From Enterobacter cloacae (lineage in GTDB: Bacteria; Pseudomonadota; Gammaproteobacteria; Enterobacterales; Enterobacteriaceae): 64,000 nucleotides of DNA. The first letter of the stretch is position 1; each line of letters opens with the position of its first letter. The position numbers and the translations under genes are program-made. This document shows positions 38,122-52,042 of the stretch, piece by piece. The stretch is taken from assembly GCF_011078175.1 (NCBI RefSeq), contig NZ_JAALCJ010000004.1:1-64000 (forward strand). The letters are read 5' to 3'. The notes beneath the pieces are model-generated. The model was not told the DNA's origin, ran no database searches, and saw only the letters and a list, made by a program, of their open reading frames with translations.

Positions 38122-38217
38122 ACCTGCCCAATGGATAATGCATGTAGGATCCGCCAAAGGATGCACGACTGTGTGTACTGTAGAGTCTGTCTGATGTCGG
38201 ACAGGCTCTATTTTTTT
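38122..38217 (+). ncRNA. mcaS: Small regulatory RNA McaS (IsrA)
   Basis: The stretch GGATGCACGACTGTGTGTAC and the following TGTAGAGTCTG closely match E. coli McaS, and the place between smrA and abgR is the same. The terminator pairs TAGAGTCTGTC (38181-38191) with GACAGGCTCTA (38200-38210) and ends in seven T. A TATAAC at 38109-38114 sets the 5' end near 38122, about 96 nt as in E. coli. The 5' half diverges but holds three GGA motifs (38133, 38147, 38159), which suits the known binding of CsrA. Known targets include csgD, flhD and pgaA mRNAs. Confidence 0.88.
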
Positions 38218-38230
38218 ATTATTGTTATTT

Positions 38231-39139
38231 TTATAAAATTAATTTTCTGGCTTCCCTTCTGAACTGCGTAATTAATGATTCGGCAAGCGGTGTCTGGCGA
38301 GAATCGCGTCGCTGAATTAAATAATATGCGGCTTTAGGCAGGGGTTCGACAACCGGCAGCATTATCAGACGGTGCGCCAGAAGCGGATCGCAACCCAGCT
38401 CCTGCGGTAAAATGCTGATGAAATCGCTTTGTGCGACGAGGCTAATACAGGAGGAAAAGGTCTCACAGACAACGCCAATTCGCGGTATTTGAGAGCGGTG
38501 GTTAAAGGTATCCTGCAACTGCTTATAATAACTTCCCCGGGGGGTAGGCATCGTCCAGTTATATTGCAGAAGTTCCTGAATTGAGGTCGCCCCTGTCGCC
38601 GGATGTCCTGCCCGGCAAAATACGGCAAAAGATTTTTCAAACAACTTTTCAAACGTAAATTCGTGATCGTACGGCCCCTGATAATAGGTGTTGATGGTAA
38701 AATCCAGCTCACCCTGACGTAATTCATTAATCATCGACACCAGCTGGCCTTCCATAATCCGGACGTTGACCTGAGGATACTGCGCATGAAAACGCGTAAT
38801 GACGGCCGGCATCAGGCTGCGCGAAATGCTGGCTCCCATCCCAATATTGATCTGCCCGGCAAGTTCGCCCTGCCGCTGGCGGATGTCATCCTGCGCCGCC
38901 CGTAGCTCTTCCAGAATCAAATTAGCGCGGTGGTAAAACCCTTCCCCACACTCGGTCAGCGCGACGCCTTTACTCCGGCGCACAAACAGCTGGGCCGCCA
39001 TGCCCTCCTCCAGCTCTTTGATAGATTTGGTCAGCGCGGGCTGCGAAAGATTAAGCGTCCGACTGGCACCGCGAATACTGCCCTGGCGGGCCACCTCGAC
39101 AAACGCCCTGATTTGATGAAATTTAATCTGAAATGACAT
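38231..39139 (-). CDS. abgR: LysR-family regulator AbgR
   Basis: This 302-residue LysR-type regulator is divergent from abgABT and is the presumed activator of p-aminobenzoyl-glutamate utilisation. Its helix-turn-helix lies at about residues 10-60 (GSIRGASRTLNLSQPALTKS) and an effector domain follows. The stop is 13 bases beyond the mcaS terminator, so abgR and mcaS transcripts converge. The start is separated from abgA by 175 bases. Confidence 0.92.
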   Translation of the reverse strand: MSFQIKFHQIRAFVEVARQGSIRGASRTLNLSQPALTKSIKELEEGMAAQLFVRRSKGVALTECGEGFYHRANLILEELRAAQDDIRQRQGELAGQINIGMGASISRSLMPAVITRFHAQYPQVNVRIMEGQLVSMINELRQGELDFTINTYYQGPYDHEFTFEKLFEKSFAVFCRAGHPATGATSIQELLQYNWTMPTPRGSYYKQLQDTFNHRSQIPRIGVVCETFSSCISLVAQSDFISILPQELGCDPLLAHRLIMLPVVEPLPKAAYYLIQRRDSRQTPLAESLITQFRREARKLIL

Positions 39140-39314
39140 ATCGCGACCGATAACCGTTGTTTATCAGAGTAAAGAAACTGTCATCTACTTTAATGGAAAT
39201 GGATGTGCGAGGGTAATTCCTGAACGGTTAAAGCTGTGAAAAATCGCTTAGTGATAAGTAAAAACTATCACAGCGTGAAGCAGTTCACATATTTTAATGA
39301 TGACAGGAAAGGAT

Positions 39315-40625
39315 ATGAACTCACTGGCGAATTACATCCAGACATTAACCCCACAACTTAGCGCATGGCGTCGCGATTTCCACCATTTCGCGGAATCTGG
39401 CTGGGTGGAGTTTCGAACCGCGGCAAAAGTGGCGGAGATCCTCGACTCGCTGGGTTACGAGCTGGCGATGGGTCGCGACGTGGTGGACGCCGAAAGCCGT
39501 ATGGGACTGCCCGATGACGCCACCCTTTCGCGAGAGTTTGCCCGCGCCCGGGCGCAGGGCGCGCCGGAGAAATGGCTCGCGCCGTTCGAAGGCGGGTTCA
39601 CCGGCATTGTCGCGACCCTGAATACCGACCGCCCCGGCCCGACGCTAGCCTTTCGCGTGGACATGGACGCGCTTGACCTGAGCGAAGCGCATGCCGACAC
39701 CCACCGTCCATACCGCGACGGTTTTGCCTCCTGCAACCCGGGCATGATGCACGCCTGCGGACACGACGGGCATACCACCATTGGTCTGGGGCTGGCGCAG
39801 GTGCTTAAGCAGTACGAAGCGCAGCTCAACGGCACCATCAAACTGATCTTCCAGCCTGCCGAAGAGGGTACGCGCGGCGCGCGCGCTATGGTCGCCGCAG
39901 GCGCGCTGGACGGCGTGGACTACTTTACCGCCATACACATTGGGACTGGCGTTCCTGAAGGGACGGTGATCTGCGGCAGCGATAACTTCATGGCGACCAC
40001 CAAATTTGACGTGCGCTTTACGGGGGTCGCCGCACACGCTGGCGGTAAACCGGAAGAGGGCCGTAACGCCCTGCTCGCGGCAGCCCAGGCCGCTATCGCG
40101 CTGCATGGCATCGCGCCACACAGCGAAGGCGCGTCCCGGGTCAACGTTGGGGTCATGCAGGCGGGCAGCGGTCGCAACGTGGTTCCGGCTGATGCGTTGC
40201 TTAAGGTTGAAACCCGCGGCGAAAGCGAAGCCATTAATCAGTATGTCTTCGATCGCGCGCAGGCGGTGATTAACGGCGCGGCGGCGCTCTACGGCGTTAC
40301 AGCCGGGATAAGCCTGATGGGGGCGGCGACCTCCAGCGCCCCTTCCCCGGCCTGGGTCGGTTATCTGCGCGAACAGGCAAGCCAGGTGCCCGGCGTTACT
40401 CATGCCATTGATAAGGTGAAAGCGCCTGCGGGCTCCGAAGATGCCACGCTAATGATGGCCCGCGTGCAGCAGAACGGCGGCATGGCCTCGTATATGGTTT
40501 TCGGCACCGAGCTGAGCGCCGGACATCACAACGAAAAATTCGATTTTGATGAGCAGGTGATGAACGTTGCCATCGAAACGCTGGCGCGAACAGCGCTTAA
40601 TTTCCCGTGGACGCGAGGTGTGTAA
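39315..40625 (+). CDS. abgA: p-Aminobenzoyl-glutamate hydrolase subunit A
   Basis: This 436-residue M20-family metallopeptidase subunit forms, with AbgB, the enzyme that splits the folate breakdown product p-aminobenzoyl-glutamate into p-aminobenzoate and glutamate. Metal-binding motifs are [10 protein letters not shown] and the [13 protein letters not shown] stretch; [13 protein letters not shown] marks the dimerisation region. ATG 39315 follows AGGAAAGG and gives the E. coli length; an upstream ATG at 39297 has no signal. The TAA shares a base with the abgB ATG. Confidence 0.94.
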   Translation: MNSLANYIQTLTPQLSAWRRDFHHFAESGWVEFRTAAKVAEILDSLGYELAMGRDVVDAESRMGLPDDATLSREFARARAQGAPEKWLAPFEGGFTGIVATLNTDRPGPTLAFRVDMDALDLSEAHADTHRPYRDGFASCNPGMMHACGHDGHTTIGLGLAQVLKQYEAQLNGTIKLIFQPAEEGTRGARAMVAAGALDGVDYFTAIHIGTGVPEGTVICGSDNFMATTKFDVRFTGVAAHAGGKPEEGRNALLAAAQAAIALHGIAPHSEGASRVNVGVMQAGSGRNVVPADALLKVETRGESEAINQYVFDRAQAVINGAAALYGVTAGISLMGAATSSAPSPAWVGYLREQASQVPGVTHAIDKVKAPAGSEDATLMMARVQQNGGMASYMVFGTELSAGHHNEKFDFDEQVMNVAIETLARTALNFPWTRGV

Positions 40626-42070
40626 TGCAGGAGAACTACGCTTTTATCGCTGATGCCATCGACACGCGACGTCAGACGTTTACCGATATTGCCGACGACA
40701 TCTGGGATCATCCCGAAACGCGCTTCGAAGAGTTTTGGTCCGCCGAACGGATTGCCGGCGCGCTGGAAGCCGAGGGCTTTACCCTGACGCGAGAAGCCGG
40801 AGGCATTCCTAACGCCTTTATTGCCAGCTACGGCAGCGGCAAGCCCGTAATCGCCCTTCTGGGCGAATACGATGCTCTGGCGGGATTAAGCCAGCAGGCG
40901 CACTGCGCGACGGCGCAATCCGCCACGCCGGGGGCGAACGGCCACGGCTGCGGGCATAACCTGCTAGGTACTGCTGCCTTTGCCGGTGCGGTGGCGGTGA
41001 AAAGCTGGCTGGAACAGCACGGCGGCAGCGGAACGGTACGCTTTTACGGCTGCCCCGGCGAGGAAGGCGGCTCCGGTAAAACCTTTATGGTACGTGAAGG
41101 GTTATTTGACGACGTGGACGCTGCCGTGACATGGCACCCGGAAGCCTTTGCCGGGATGTTTAACGTCAGTACGCTGGCCAATATTCAGGCCGCCTGGCGG
41201 TTTAAGGGGATCGCCGCCCATGCCGCAAACTCCCCACATCTGGGACGCAGCGCGCTGGATGCCGTAACGCTGATGACCACCGGCACAAACTTCCTTAACG
41301 AACACATCATTGAAAAAGCGCGCGTTCATTACGCCATCACCGACACCGGCGGGATTTCGCCCAACGTGGTGCAGGCCCAGGCCGAGGTGCTGTACCTGAT
41401 CCGCGCCCCGGAGATGGCCGATGCGCAGCAGATCTACGCGCGCATCGGGAAGATCGCCCAGGGCGCGGCGATGATGACCGAAACTACCGTCGAGTGTCGC
41501 TTTGATAAAGCCTGCTCCAGCTATCTGCCGAACCGTACGCTCGAAGCGGCGATGTACCGCGCATTGCAGCATTACGACACGCCGTCCTGGACGGAAGAGG
41601 AACGCGAATTTGCCCGTGAAATCCGCGCCACGCTCACGCCAAACGACCTGCAAAACAGCCTGAAAAACATTGCCGCAACGGGGGGCGAAGAGGGAAAAGC
41701 GTTTGCGCGACGCCATCAGGAGACGCTGCTGGTGGATGAAGTTGCCCCTTACGCCATCACCGATAACGTGCTGGCTGGCTCCACCGATGTGGGGGATGTC
41801 AGCTGGAAGATGCCCGTCGCCCAGTGCTTTAGCCCCTGCTTTACCGTCGGCACGCCGCTGCATACCTGGCAGTTAGTGGCGCAGGGACGTACCTCCATTG
41901 CCCATAAAGGTATGCTGCTGGCCGGAAAAGTCATGGGCGCGACCGCGCTGCATCTGCTTCAGGATGCCGACCTGCTGCAAAAATGCCGTGAAGAGTTCGA
42001 ACAACACATAACAGAAAAACCGTACGAGTGTCCGATCCCGCAGGGCGTGACACCGTCACCTTTAAAATAA
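40625..42070 (+). CDS. abgB: p-Aminobenzoyl-glutamate hydrolase subunit B
   Basis: This 481-residue M20-family partner of AbgA has the metal motif [10 protein letters not shown] and the catalytic [11 protein letters not shown] stretch; [20 protein letters not shown] is typical of the amidohydrolase group. It starts in the TAATG overlap with abgA, so translation is coupled and subunit numbers are kept even. A matS site lies within its last codons at 42047. Confidence 0.94.
   Translation: MQENYAFIADAIDTRRQTFTDIADDIWDHPETRFEEFWSAERIAGALEAEGFTLTREAGGIPNAFIASYGSGKPVIALLGEYDALAGLSQQAHCATAQSATPGANGHGCGHNLLGTAAFAGAVAVKSWLEQHGGSGTVRFYGCPGEEGGSGKTFMVREGLFDDVDAAVTWHPEAFAGMFNVSTLANIQAAWRFKGIAAHAANSPHLGRSALDAVTLMTTGTNFLNEHIIEKARVHYAITDTGGISPNVVQAQAEVLYLIRAPEMADAQQIYARIGKIAQGAAMMTETTVECRFDKACSSYLPNRTLEAAMYRALQHYDTPSWTEEEREFAREIRATLTPNDLQNSLKNIAATGGEEGKAFARRHQETLLVDEVAPYAITDNVLAGSTDVGDVSWKMPVAQCFSPCFTVGTPLHTWQLVAQGRTSIAHKGMLLAGKVMGATALHLLQDADLLQKCREEFEQHITEKPYECPIPQGVTPSPLK
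42047..42059. other. matS site inside the end of abgB
   Basis: GTGACACCGTCAC fits GTGACRNYGTCAC at all defined bases. It falls in the codons for GVTPS near the abgB C-terminus, 37.3 kb from the other matS at 4719. Confidence 0.75.
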
Positions 42071-42114
42071 AAAAACACAACACAACAACACAACAACAGT
42101 CCCGAGGAACGCCC

Positions 42115-43641
42115 ATGAGTATGTCTTCCATACCTTCGCATTCCCCATCCGGTAAGCTCTATGGCTGGGTTGAAAGGATCGGCAATAAAGTGCCGCACCC
42201 TTTCCTGCTTTTTATCTATTTAATTATCATCCTGATGGTCGCGACGGCCGTGCTGTCCGCCTTTGATGTGAGCGTGCGCAGCCCGGCCGACGGCAGCATG
42301 GTGGCAGTGAAAAACCTGCTCAGCGTTGAAGGGTTGCACTGGTTTTTGCCGAACGTGATTAAAAACTTCAGCGGTTTTGCGCCGCTGGGCGCCATCCTGG
42401 CGCTGGTGTTAGGCGCGGGTCTTGCCGAACGCGTGGGTCTGCTGCCCGCGCTGATGGTGAAAATGGCCTCGCACGTCAGCGCGCGTTATGCCAGCTATAT
42501 GGTGCTGTTTATTGCCTTCTTCAGCCATATCTCGTCCGACGCGGCGCTGGTGATCATGCCGCCGATGGGGGCGCTGATTTTCCTCGCCGTTGGCCGTCAT
42601 CCTGTTGCGGGCCTGCTGTCGGCGATTGCGGGCGTCGGCTGTGGGTTTACCGCTAACCTGCTCATTGTTACTACCGATGTGCTGCTCTCCGGCATCAGCA
42701 CGGAGGCAGCCAGAACCATCGATGCGGCCATGCACGTCAGCGTGATCGACAACTGGTACTTTATGGCCAGTTCGGTGATTATTCTGACGACTGTCGGGGG
42801 GCTGATTACCGATAAGATCATTGAGCCGCGCCTGGGTAAATGGGAAGGCCGGAGCGATGAAAAGCTGGAGACGCTGAGCAAAGAGCAGCAGTTCGGCCTG
42901 CGCGTAGCCGGGATTGTCTCGCTGGCGTTCATTGCGGTGGTGGCGCTGATGGTGGTACCAGAAAATGGCGTGCTGCGCGATCCGATCAAACACACCGTAC
43001 TGCCCTCGCCGTTTATTCAGGGCATTGTGCCGCTGATCATTCTCTTCTTCTTCGTCGTTTCGCTCGCGTACGGCATCGCCACCGGCAAAATACGCCGTCA
43101 GGGAGACCTGCCTCACCTGATGATCGAGCCGATGAAAGAGATGGCCGGTTTCATCGTGATGGTGTTCCCGCTGGCACAGTTTGTGGCGATGTTTAACTGG
43201 AGCAACATGGGCAAGTTTATGGCCGTGAGCCTGACGGATGCGCTGGAGGCGGCAGGATTGAGCGGCGTGCCGGCGTTTGTCGGGCTGGCGCTGCTGTCGT
43301 CTCTGCTGTGCATGTTTATTGCCAGCGGGTCGGCCATCTGGTCGATTCTGGCCCCCATCTTTGTTCCCATGTTTATGATGCTCGGCTTCCATCCGGCGTT
43401 CGCCCAGATCCTCTTCCGGGTCGCCGATTCCTCAGTGATACCGCTGGCGCCCGTGTCACCCTTTGTTCCGCTCTTTTTAGGCTTCCTGCAACGCTACAGA
43501 CCGGAGGCTAAACTGGGTACCTACTATTCGCTGGTCCTGCCCTATCCGCTTATCTTTTTAGGGGTATGGCTGGTAATGCTGGTGGCGTGGTATCTTGTCG
43601 GCCTGCCGATTGGACCGGGTGTTTACCCGAGGCTGAACTAA
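42115..43641 (+). CDS. abgT: p-Aminobenzoyl-glutamate transporter AbgT
   Basis: This 508-residue inner-membrane importer is the type member of the AbgT family, with about eleven segments and two re-entrant hairpins. The conserved FSHISSDAALVIMPPMGALI and FIASGSAIWSILAPIFVPMF regions hold the substrate path. ATG 42115 (MSMSSIPSHSPSGK) follows GAGGAACGCCC and gives the E. coli length. It lies 44 bases after abgB and completes the abgABT operon. Confidence 0.94.
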   Translation: MSMSSIPSHSPSGKLYGWVERIGNKVPHPFLLFIYLIIILMVATAVLSAFDVSVRSPADGSMVAVKNLLSVEGLHWFLPNVIKNFSGFAPLGAILALVLGAGLAERVGLLPALMVKMASHVSARYASYMVLFIAFFSHISSDAALVIMPPMGALIFLAVGRHPVAGLLSAIAGVGCGFTANLLIVTTDVLLSGISTEAARTIDAAMHVSVIDNWYFMASSVIILTTVGGLITDKIIEPRLGKWEGRSDEKLETLSKEQQFGLRVAGIVSLAFIAVVALMVVPENGVLRDPIKHTVLPSPFIQGIVPLIILFFFVVSLAYGIATGKIRRQGDLPHLMIEPMKEMAGFIVMVFPLAQFVAMFNWSNMGKFMAVSLTDALEAAGLSGVPAFVGLALLSSLLCMFIASGSAIWSILAPIFVPMFMMLGFHPAFAQILFRVADSSVIPLAPVSPFVPLFLGFLQRYRPEAKLGTYYSLVLPYPLIFLGVWLVMLVAWYLVGLPIGPGVYPRLN

Positions 43642-43650
43642 GGAGTACTG

Positions 43651-44166
43651 ATGCTGAGATTACTCGAAGATAAGATTGCGACGCCGCTGGGGCCGCTGTG
43701 GGTTATCGCGGATGAAGCGTTCAATCTGCGCGCTGTTGAATGGGAAGAGCACAGCGACCGGATGGTTGAGCTGCTCAACATCCATTATCGCGCCGAGGGT
43801 TATGAGCGTATTACCGCCCGTAATCCTGGCGGGCTGAGCGATAAACTGACGGCCTACTTCGAGGGCGATCTCGGCATTATCACTACCCTGCCAACTGCCA
43901 CCGCGGGCACCCCTTTCCAGCGTGAGGTGTGGCAGGCGCTGCGATCTATTCCCTGCGGGCAGGTGATGCACTACGGTCAGCTGGCAGAACAGCTTGGCCG
44001 TGCCGGCGCGGCGCGGGCGGTCGGTGCGGCAAATGGCGCTAACCCCGTTAGCATTGTGGTACCTTGCCATCGCGTGATTGGGCGCAACGGCACCCTGACC
44101 GGCTATGCCGGGGGCGTACAGCGCAAAGAGTGGCTGCTGCGTCACGAAGGGTATTTTCTGCTCTAA
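43651..44166 (+). CDS. ogt: O6-alkylguanine DNA alkyltransferase Ogt
   Basis: This 171-residue suicide repair protein moves the alkyl group of O6-alkylguanine or O4-alkylthymine to its own cysteine. The acceptor is Cys139 in [10 protein letters not shown]; the DNA-binding helix is near [24 protein letters not shown] lies just upstream of the ATG, and the gene begins 9 bases after abgT, as in E. coli where ogt sits between abgT and fnr. Confidence 0.94.
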   Translation: MLRLLEDKIATPLGPLWVIADEAFNLRAVEWEEHSDRMVELLNIHYRAEGYERITARNPGGLSDKLTAYFEGDLGIITTLPTATAGTPFQREVWQALRSIPCGQVMHYGQLAEQLGRAGAARAVGAANGANPVSIVVPCHRVIGRNGTLTGYAGGVQRKEWLLRHEGYFLL

Positions 44167-44316
44167 TTCCCAGGCTTTTTGTGCTTAATTTTCTCCCTGC
44201 TTGACCAAAAATCCTTAATCAATATGTGGAATTTCAATGAGATGGCGCCACGCTGCCGTCTCTTGTCTTTATTGGGGGGTTGCCAGGCTTACGTCCTTAC
44301 CAAAAAGATGTTAAAA

Positions 44317-44330
44317 TTGACCAATATCAA
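44317..44330. promoter_or_regulatory. FNR box in the fnr promoter (autorepression)
   Basis: TTGACCAATATCAA matches TTGAT-N4-ATCAA with one mismatch. It lies 20 bases before the fnr ATG, where E. coli fnr has its autoregulatory site. Confidence 0.82.
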
Positions 44331-44349
44331 TTAAGGCTTGAGCAAACCT

Positions 44350-45102
44350 ATGATCCCGGAAAAGCGAATTATACGACGCATTCAGTCTGGCGGTTGTGCT
44401 ATCCATTGCCAGGATTGCAGCATCAGCCAGCTCTGTATCCCGTTTACCCTGAATGAGCATGAACTCGATCAGCTTGACAATATTATCGAGCGCAAAAAGC
44501 CTATTCAGAAAGGACAGACGCTGTTTAAGGCGGGAGACGAACTGAAATCGCTCTATGCTATCCGTTCTGGCACCATCAAAAGCTATACCATTACCGAACA
44601 GGGCGACGAGCAGATCACCGGCTTCCATCTGGCAGGCGATTTAGTGGGCTTTGACGCCATCGGCAGTGGACATCACCCGAGCTTTGCTCAGGCGCTGGAG
44701 ACCTCTATGGTCTGTGAAATCCCGTTTGAGACGCTGGACGATCTGTCCGGTAAGATGCCGAACCTGCGTCAGCAGATGATGCGTCTGATGAGCGGTGAGA
44801 TCAAAGGCGATCAGGACATGATCCTCCTGCTTTCCAAAAAGAATGCGGAAGAGCGCCTGGCCGCGTTTATCTACAACCTCTCCCGCCGTTTTGCGGAACG
44901 GGGCTTCTCCCCACGCGAATTCCGTCTGACCATGACGCGCGGTGATATTGGTAACTATCTGGGCCTGACCGTGGAAACCATCAGCCGTCTGCTGGGTCGC
45001 TTCCAGAAGAGCGGCATGCTGGCGGTTAAAGGTAAGTATATCACCATCGAAAACGGTGAAGCGCTGGCCATTCTGGCGGGTCACTCGCGTAACGTGGCAT
45101 AA
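44350..45102 (+). CDS. fnr: Anaerobic transcription regulator FNR
   Basis: This 250-residue CRP-family regulator holds a [4Fe-4S] cluster that breaks down in oxygen. The cluster ligands C20, C23, C29 and C122 are all present, and the DNA-recognition helix contains [13 protein letters not shown] with the FNR-specific ExxSR pattern. The sequence is almost identical to E. coli FNR. ATG 44350 gives the exact length; a TTG in frame at 44338 is not needed. The ynfH and dmsD operon at the window's left edge is of a type FNR controls. Confidence 0.96.
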   Translation: MIPEKRIIRRIQSGGCAIHCQDCSISQLCIPFTLNEHELDQLDNIIERKKPIQKGQTLFKAGDELKSLYAIRSGTIKSYTITEQGDEQITGFHLAGDLVGFDAIGSGHHPSFAQALETSMVCEIPFETLDDLSGKMPNLRQQMMRLMSGEIKGDQDMILLLSKKNAEERLAAFIYNLSRRFAERGFSPREFRLTMTRGDIGNYLGLTVETISRLLGRFQKSGMLAVKGKYITIENGEALAILAGHSRNVA

Positions 45103-45239
45103 CTCTTCCGGATACCTTATGCCAGGTCGATAAATTTTCATGATTATTGATCTGGCAAAAACTTCCCCCCTGTTTCATTCAAGATATATAGGTTACTCTT
45201 TTACTTACAGACTGTGGTGACAGTAGTAAGGAGACCTGT

Positions 45240-46190
45240 ATGGCAAAGTATCAAAACATGCTGGTGGCTATCGATCCTAATCAGGACGATCAGCCGGCAT
45301 TACGACGTGCTGTGTATTTACATCAACGGATTGGTGGCAAAATTAAAGCCTTTTTGCCGATTTATGACTTCTCATACGAGATGACCACCCTTCTGTCGCC
45401 TGACGAGCGCACCGCTATGCGTCAGGGAGTGATCAGCCAGCGTACCGCGTGGATCCGCGAGCAGGCGAAGTATTACCTGGAAGCGGGCGTACCGATTGAG
45501 ATCAAAGTGGTCTGGCACAACCGACCTTTCGAAGCCATTATTCAGGAAGTGGTGGCCGGCGGGCATGACCTGCTGCTGAAAATGGCGCACCAGCATGACA
45601 AACTGGAATCCGTGATTTTCACCCCAACCGACTGGCACCTGCTGCGCAAATGCCCTTGCCCGGTGTGGATGGTGAAGGATCAGCCGTGGCCTGAGGGCGG
45701 GAAAGCCGTTGTGGCGGTGAATCTGGCGAGCGAAGAGGATTATCACAATTCGCTCAACGAGAAGCTGGTGAAGGAAACCATCCAGCTTGCCGACCAGGTT
45801 AACCACACCGAAGTCCATCTGGTGGGAGCGTATCCGGTTACGCCAATCAATATCGCCATAGAATTGCCTGAATTTGACCCGAGCGTGTATAACGACGCGA
45901 TTCGCGGCCAGCATCTGCTGGCCATGAAAGCACTGCGCCAGAAATTCAGTATCGATGAAAACATGACGCATGTAGAAAAAGGGTTACCGGAAGAGGTTAT
46001 TCCGGATCTGGCGGAGCATTTGCAGGCCGGGATTGTGGTGCTGGGCACCATTGGCCGGACGGGTATTTCTGCCGCGTTCCTGGGGAATACCGCCGAGCAG
46101 GTGATCGACCATCTGCGCTGCGACCTTCTCGTCATCAAACCGGATCAATATCAGACGCCGGTTGAACTGGACGATGAGGAAGACGATTGA
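45240..46190 (+). CDS. uspE: Tandem universal stress protein UspE
   Basis: This 316-residue protein has two Usp domains (about residues 1-155 and 156-310). The second retains the nucleotide-type motif [20 protein letters not shown] followed by EQVI. AGGAGACC precedes the ATG. It follows fnr by 137 bases, as in E. coli. It is linked there to oxidative stress resistance, adhesion and motility. Confidence 0.94.
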   Translation: MAKYQNMLVAIDPNQDDQPALRRAVYLHQRIGGKIKAFLPIYDFSYEMTTLLSPDERTAMRQGVISQRTAWIREQAKYYLEAGVPIEIKVVWHNRPFEAIIQEVVAGGHDLLLKMAHQHDKLESVIFTPTDWHLLRKCPCPVWMVKDQPWPEGGKAVVAVNLASEEDYHNSLNEKLVKETIQLADQVNHTEVHLVGAYPVTPINIAIELPEFDPSVYNDAIRGQHLLAMKALRQKFSIDENMTHVEKGLPEEVIPDLAEHLQAGIVVLGTIGRTGISAAFLGNTAEQVIDHLRCDLLVIKPDQYQTPVELDDEEDD

Positions 46191-46201
46191 CCCACTAAAT
46201 G

Positions 46202-46231
46202 AAAGCCCGCCGGTAACGGCGGGCTTTTTTT
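46202..46231. terminator. Terminator between uspE and the MscS-type gene
   Basis: AAAGCCCGCC (46202-46211) pairs perfectly with GGCGGGCTTT (46218-46227) around GGTAAC, with seven T in a row on the plus strand and three on the minus strand. It serves the convergent stops. Confidence 0.88.
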
Positions 46232-47342
46232 ATTGCGCTTCGCTCAACCGTTGCGCAGATGCCTCGTCGTCGGCATTCATCCAGGGCGCGTGCAGCACCA
46301 TGCTCGGCAGCGCCAGCTTGATCTCCTGCTGGTTCAGTCCCTCCAGAATACGGATATTGATCTCCTGCTGAATATCCATGTACTTGTTGTAGTCCGCCGT
46401 ATTAACGATATGGACCACCTCGAAGGTCAGACGGTCGCGATCGAAGCCCAGGAAATGGGCGCGGTCAAACTTTGTTTCCCCGACGTCGGTAATGATCTGT
46501 TTGACCATCTCACCCACTGAACGCAGCTTTTCGGGCGCCGTGTCGCTGGCGACCCCGAAGGTAAAAACAATCCGGCGCGTTTGCATCCGCTTGTAGTTAT
46601 GCAGCGTCTGTTGCAGCAGGATGGCGTTCCCGCAGACAATTTGCTCCCCGCTCAGGCTGCGGATACGGGTGGTTTTCAGGCCAATGTGCTCTACCGTCCC
46701 GGCGACATCGTTAAATACCACAAAATCGCCGATTTCGAACGGCTTATCAAAACCGATAGAGAGCGATGCAAACACGTCGCTCAGGATCGTTTGTACCGCG
46801 AGGGCGATGGCAATACCCCCTACCCCAAGGCTGGCAACCAGAGCAGTGATGTTGACGCCCGCGTTAGCAAGAATAGACAGCAGCATCACTGACCAGACAA
46901 TGGCACGGAGGATAAGCCCCGTGATCACCAGCGTTACCGGGTTTTTATGGCTTCCCGGCGCCAGCATGACGTGACGAAGCCACGACACGACCCCCTGATC
47001 CATCCACAGCGCCACCTGGATCGCGAAGACCAGGAACCAGGCGTGGCTCACGGTACCAAAGAGATGATCCGGTAAGTCGACGAAGCGCAGGCTGAACAGC
47101 AGCGCCACCACAAACAGCAGAAAACGGCTGGTACGGTTAAGCATATCCGTCAGGATAAAGCGCATCCGGTTGGTGCTGGGATGCTTGTCGCCCCAGGTGG
47201 TGATCCCTTTCTTAACGAAGGCGATCAGGCGCGTCAGCAGCCAGTACACCAGCAGAGTCACAAAGACCACCGTGGCGACGCCGAGCCAGAAAGACGGCGC
47301 CATCATCAGCTCGATGATGTCGAAGCGGGACAAAAATCGCAT
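46230..47342 (-). CDS. MscS-family small-conductance mechanosensitive channel
   Basis: This 370-residue inner-membrane protein has about five helices. The pore helix and beta domain start at NITALVASLGVGGIAIALAV, QTILSDVFASLSIGFDKPF and EIGDFV, the clear MscS signature. E. coli has ynaI at this place, but the present protein does not resemble YnaI in its N-terminal helices, so I leave the symbol empty. It would release solutes on hypo-osmotic shock. In this genome it borders pntB, an order not found in E. coli. Confidence 0.87.
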   Translation of the reverse strand: MRFLSRFDIIELMMAPSFWLGVATVVFVTLLVYWLLTRLIAFVKKGITTWGDKHPSTNRMRFILTDMLNRTSRFLLFVVALLFSLRFVDLPDHLFGTVSHAWFLVFAIQVALWMDQGVVSWLRHVMLAPGSHKNPVTLVITGLILRAIVWSVMLLSILANAGVNITALVASLGVGGIAIALAVQTILSDVFASLSIGFDKPFEIGDFVVFNDVAGTVEHIGLKTTRIRSLSGEQIVCGNAILLQQTLHNYKRMQTRRIVFTFGVASDTAPEKLRSVGEMVKQIITDVGETKFDRAHFLGFDRDRLTFEVVHIVNTADYNKYMDIQQEINIRILEGLNQQEIKLALPSMVLHAPWMNADDEASAQRLSEAQ

Positions 47343-47410
47343 TACACCTCCTCGTATTACACAAAGGGTAAAGTATAGACAGAGGAGAAATGCTGGCCGC
47401 AGAAATAAGA

Positions 47411-47432
47411 AAACCGCCCCAGGGGGCGGTTT
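47411..47432 (-). terminator. Terminator after pntB
   Basis: AAACCGCCCC (47411-47420) pairs perfectly with GGGGCGGTTT (47423-47432) around a two-base loop. On the minus strand TTTTCTT follows, 17 bases beyond the pntB stop. Confidence 0.75.
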
Positions 47433-47449
47433 GTCAGGATGAAACGCAA

Positions 47450-48841
<1,392 letters not shown>

Positions 48842-48848
48842 CTACCCC

Positions 48849-50913
<2,065 letters not shown>

Positions 50914-51858
50914 ATGAAGCTTAAGAACACACTCCTGGCGTCCGCACTTCTTTCCGCGACCGCCCTGTCTGCGAATGCCGCGACAGAGTTGACGCCGGAG
51001 CAAGCGGCAGCGTTAAAACCTTTTGACCATACGGTCATTGTGGGTCGCTATAACTCTATTGGCGATGCCGTCGCCGCCGCATCAAAAGCCGCCGATAAAA
51101 ACGGCGCTGCCTCGTTTTACGTTGTTGACCAGTCCGATCAGGGCAACAGCGGCAACCAGCGCGTGACGATTGCGCTGTACAAAGAGAATGCCCCAAAAGC
51201 AGATGAACAAAAAAACCGCGTGATTAACGGCATTGTTGAACTGCCGAAAGATCAGGCTGTTCAGCTGGAACCGTTTGACACCGTGACCGTTCAGGGCTTC
51301 TACCGCAGCCAGCCTGAAGTTAACGATGCCATCACCAAAGCCGCGAGAGAAAAAGGCGCTTACGCGTTTTATATCGTGCGTCAGGTTGATGCGAACCAGG
51401 GCGGAAACCAGCGCATCACCGCCTTCATCTATAAGCAAGATGCGAAAAAACGCGTTGTTCAAAGTCCGGATGCCATTCCAGCGGATTCTGATGCAGGCCG
51501 TGCCGCGTTAGCGAAAGGCGGTGAAGAAGCGAAGAAAGTGGAAATTCCGGGCGTAGCAACCTCTGCGGCACCAAGCGCTGAAGTGGGTCGTTTCTTTGAA
51601 ACCCAATCCACCAAAGGCGGTCGTTATACCGTTACGTTACCAGACGGCACGAAAGTTGAAGAACTGAACAAAGCCACTGCCGCGCAGATGGTGCCGTTCG
51701 ACAGCATCAAGTTTACGGGCAACTATGGCAATATGACGGAAATCTCCTATCAGGTGGCGAAGCGTGCTGCGAAGAAAGGCGCGAAGTATTACCACATCAC
51801 CCGCCAGTGGCAGGAACGTGGTAACAACCTGACCATCAGCGCCGATCTGTACAAGTAA
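50914..51858 (+). CDS. ydgH: YdgH, triple DUF1471 (YhcN-type) periplasmic protein
   Basis: This 314-residue exported protein has a signal peptide cleaved after ALSANA (about residue 21). Three DUF1471 domains follow: about 30-105 (PFDHTVIVGRYNSIGDAVAA), 125-200 (PFDTVTVQGFYRSQPEVNDA) and 235-314 (MVPFDSIKFTGNYGNMTEIS). The family is stress- and envelope-linked, with the smaller BhsA and McbA as relatives. ATG 50914 follows AAGGA; upstream in-frame starts are not needed. A terminator ends it at 51873. Confidence 0.93.
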   Translation: MKLKNTLLASALLSATALSANAATELTPEQAAALKPFDHTVIVGRYNSIGDAVAAASKAADKNGAASFYVVDQSDQGNSGNQRVTIALYKENAPKADEQKNRVINGIVELPKDQAVQLEPFDTVTVQGFYRSQPEVNDAITKAAREKGAYAFYIVRQVDANQGGNQRITAFIYKQDAKKRVVQSPDAIPADSDAGRAALAKGGEEAKKVEIPGVATSAAPSAEVGRFFETQSTKGGRYTVTLPDGTKVEELNKATAAQMVPFDSIKFTGNYGNMTEISYQVAKRAAKKGAKYYHITRQWQERGNNLTISADLYK

Positions 51859-51872
51859 CAAAACGGCTTCAT

Positions 51873-51897
51873 AAAGGCGGCGCAGTGCCGCCTTTTT
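51873..51897 (+). terminator. Rho-independent terminator after ydgH
   Basis: AAAGGCGGC (51873-51881) pairs perfectly with GCCGCCTTT (51887-51895), with five T in a row. Confidence 0.9.
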
Positions 51898-52042
51898 GTT
51901 ACTTTTTTTCTGATTTCTGCCACACGTCATTGCATGCACCCTTCACACTCCGTAAAATCCCGCGCCTTAGCGTGATCCACCATTTTTATGCGCCTTAGCG
52001 AAATAATTATTCTGGATTTGGACTTTTCATAACAGGAAGCCA

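Noticed and set aside
42409..43392. 327-codon minus-strand frame opposite abgT
   Set aside because: It lies wholly within abgT, is extremely rich in His/Arg/Gln as expected from an antisense reading of membrane-protein codons, and has no start signal.
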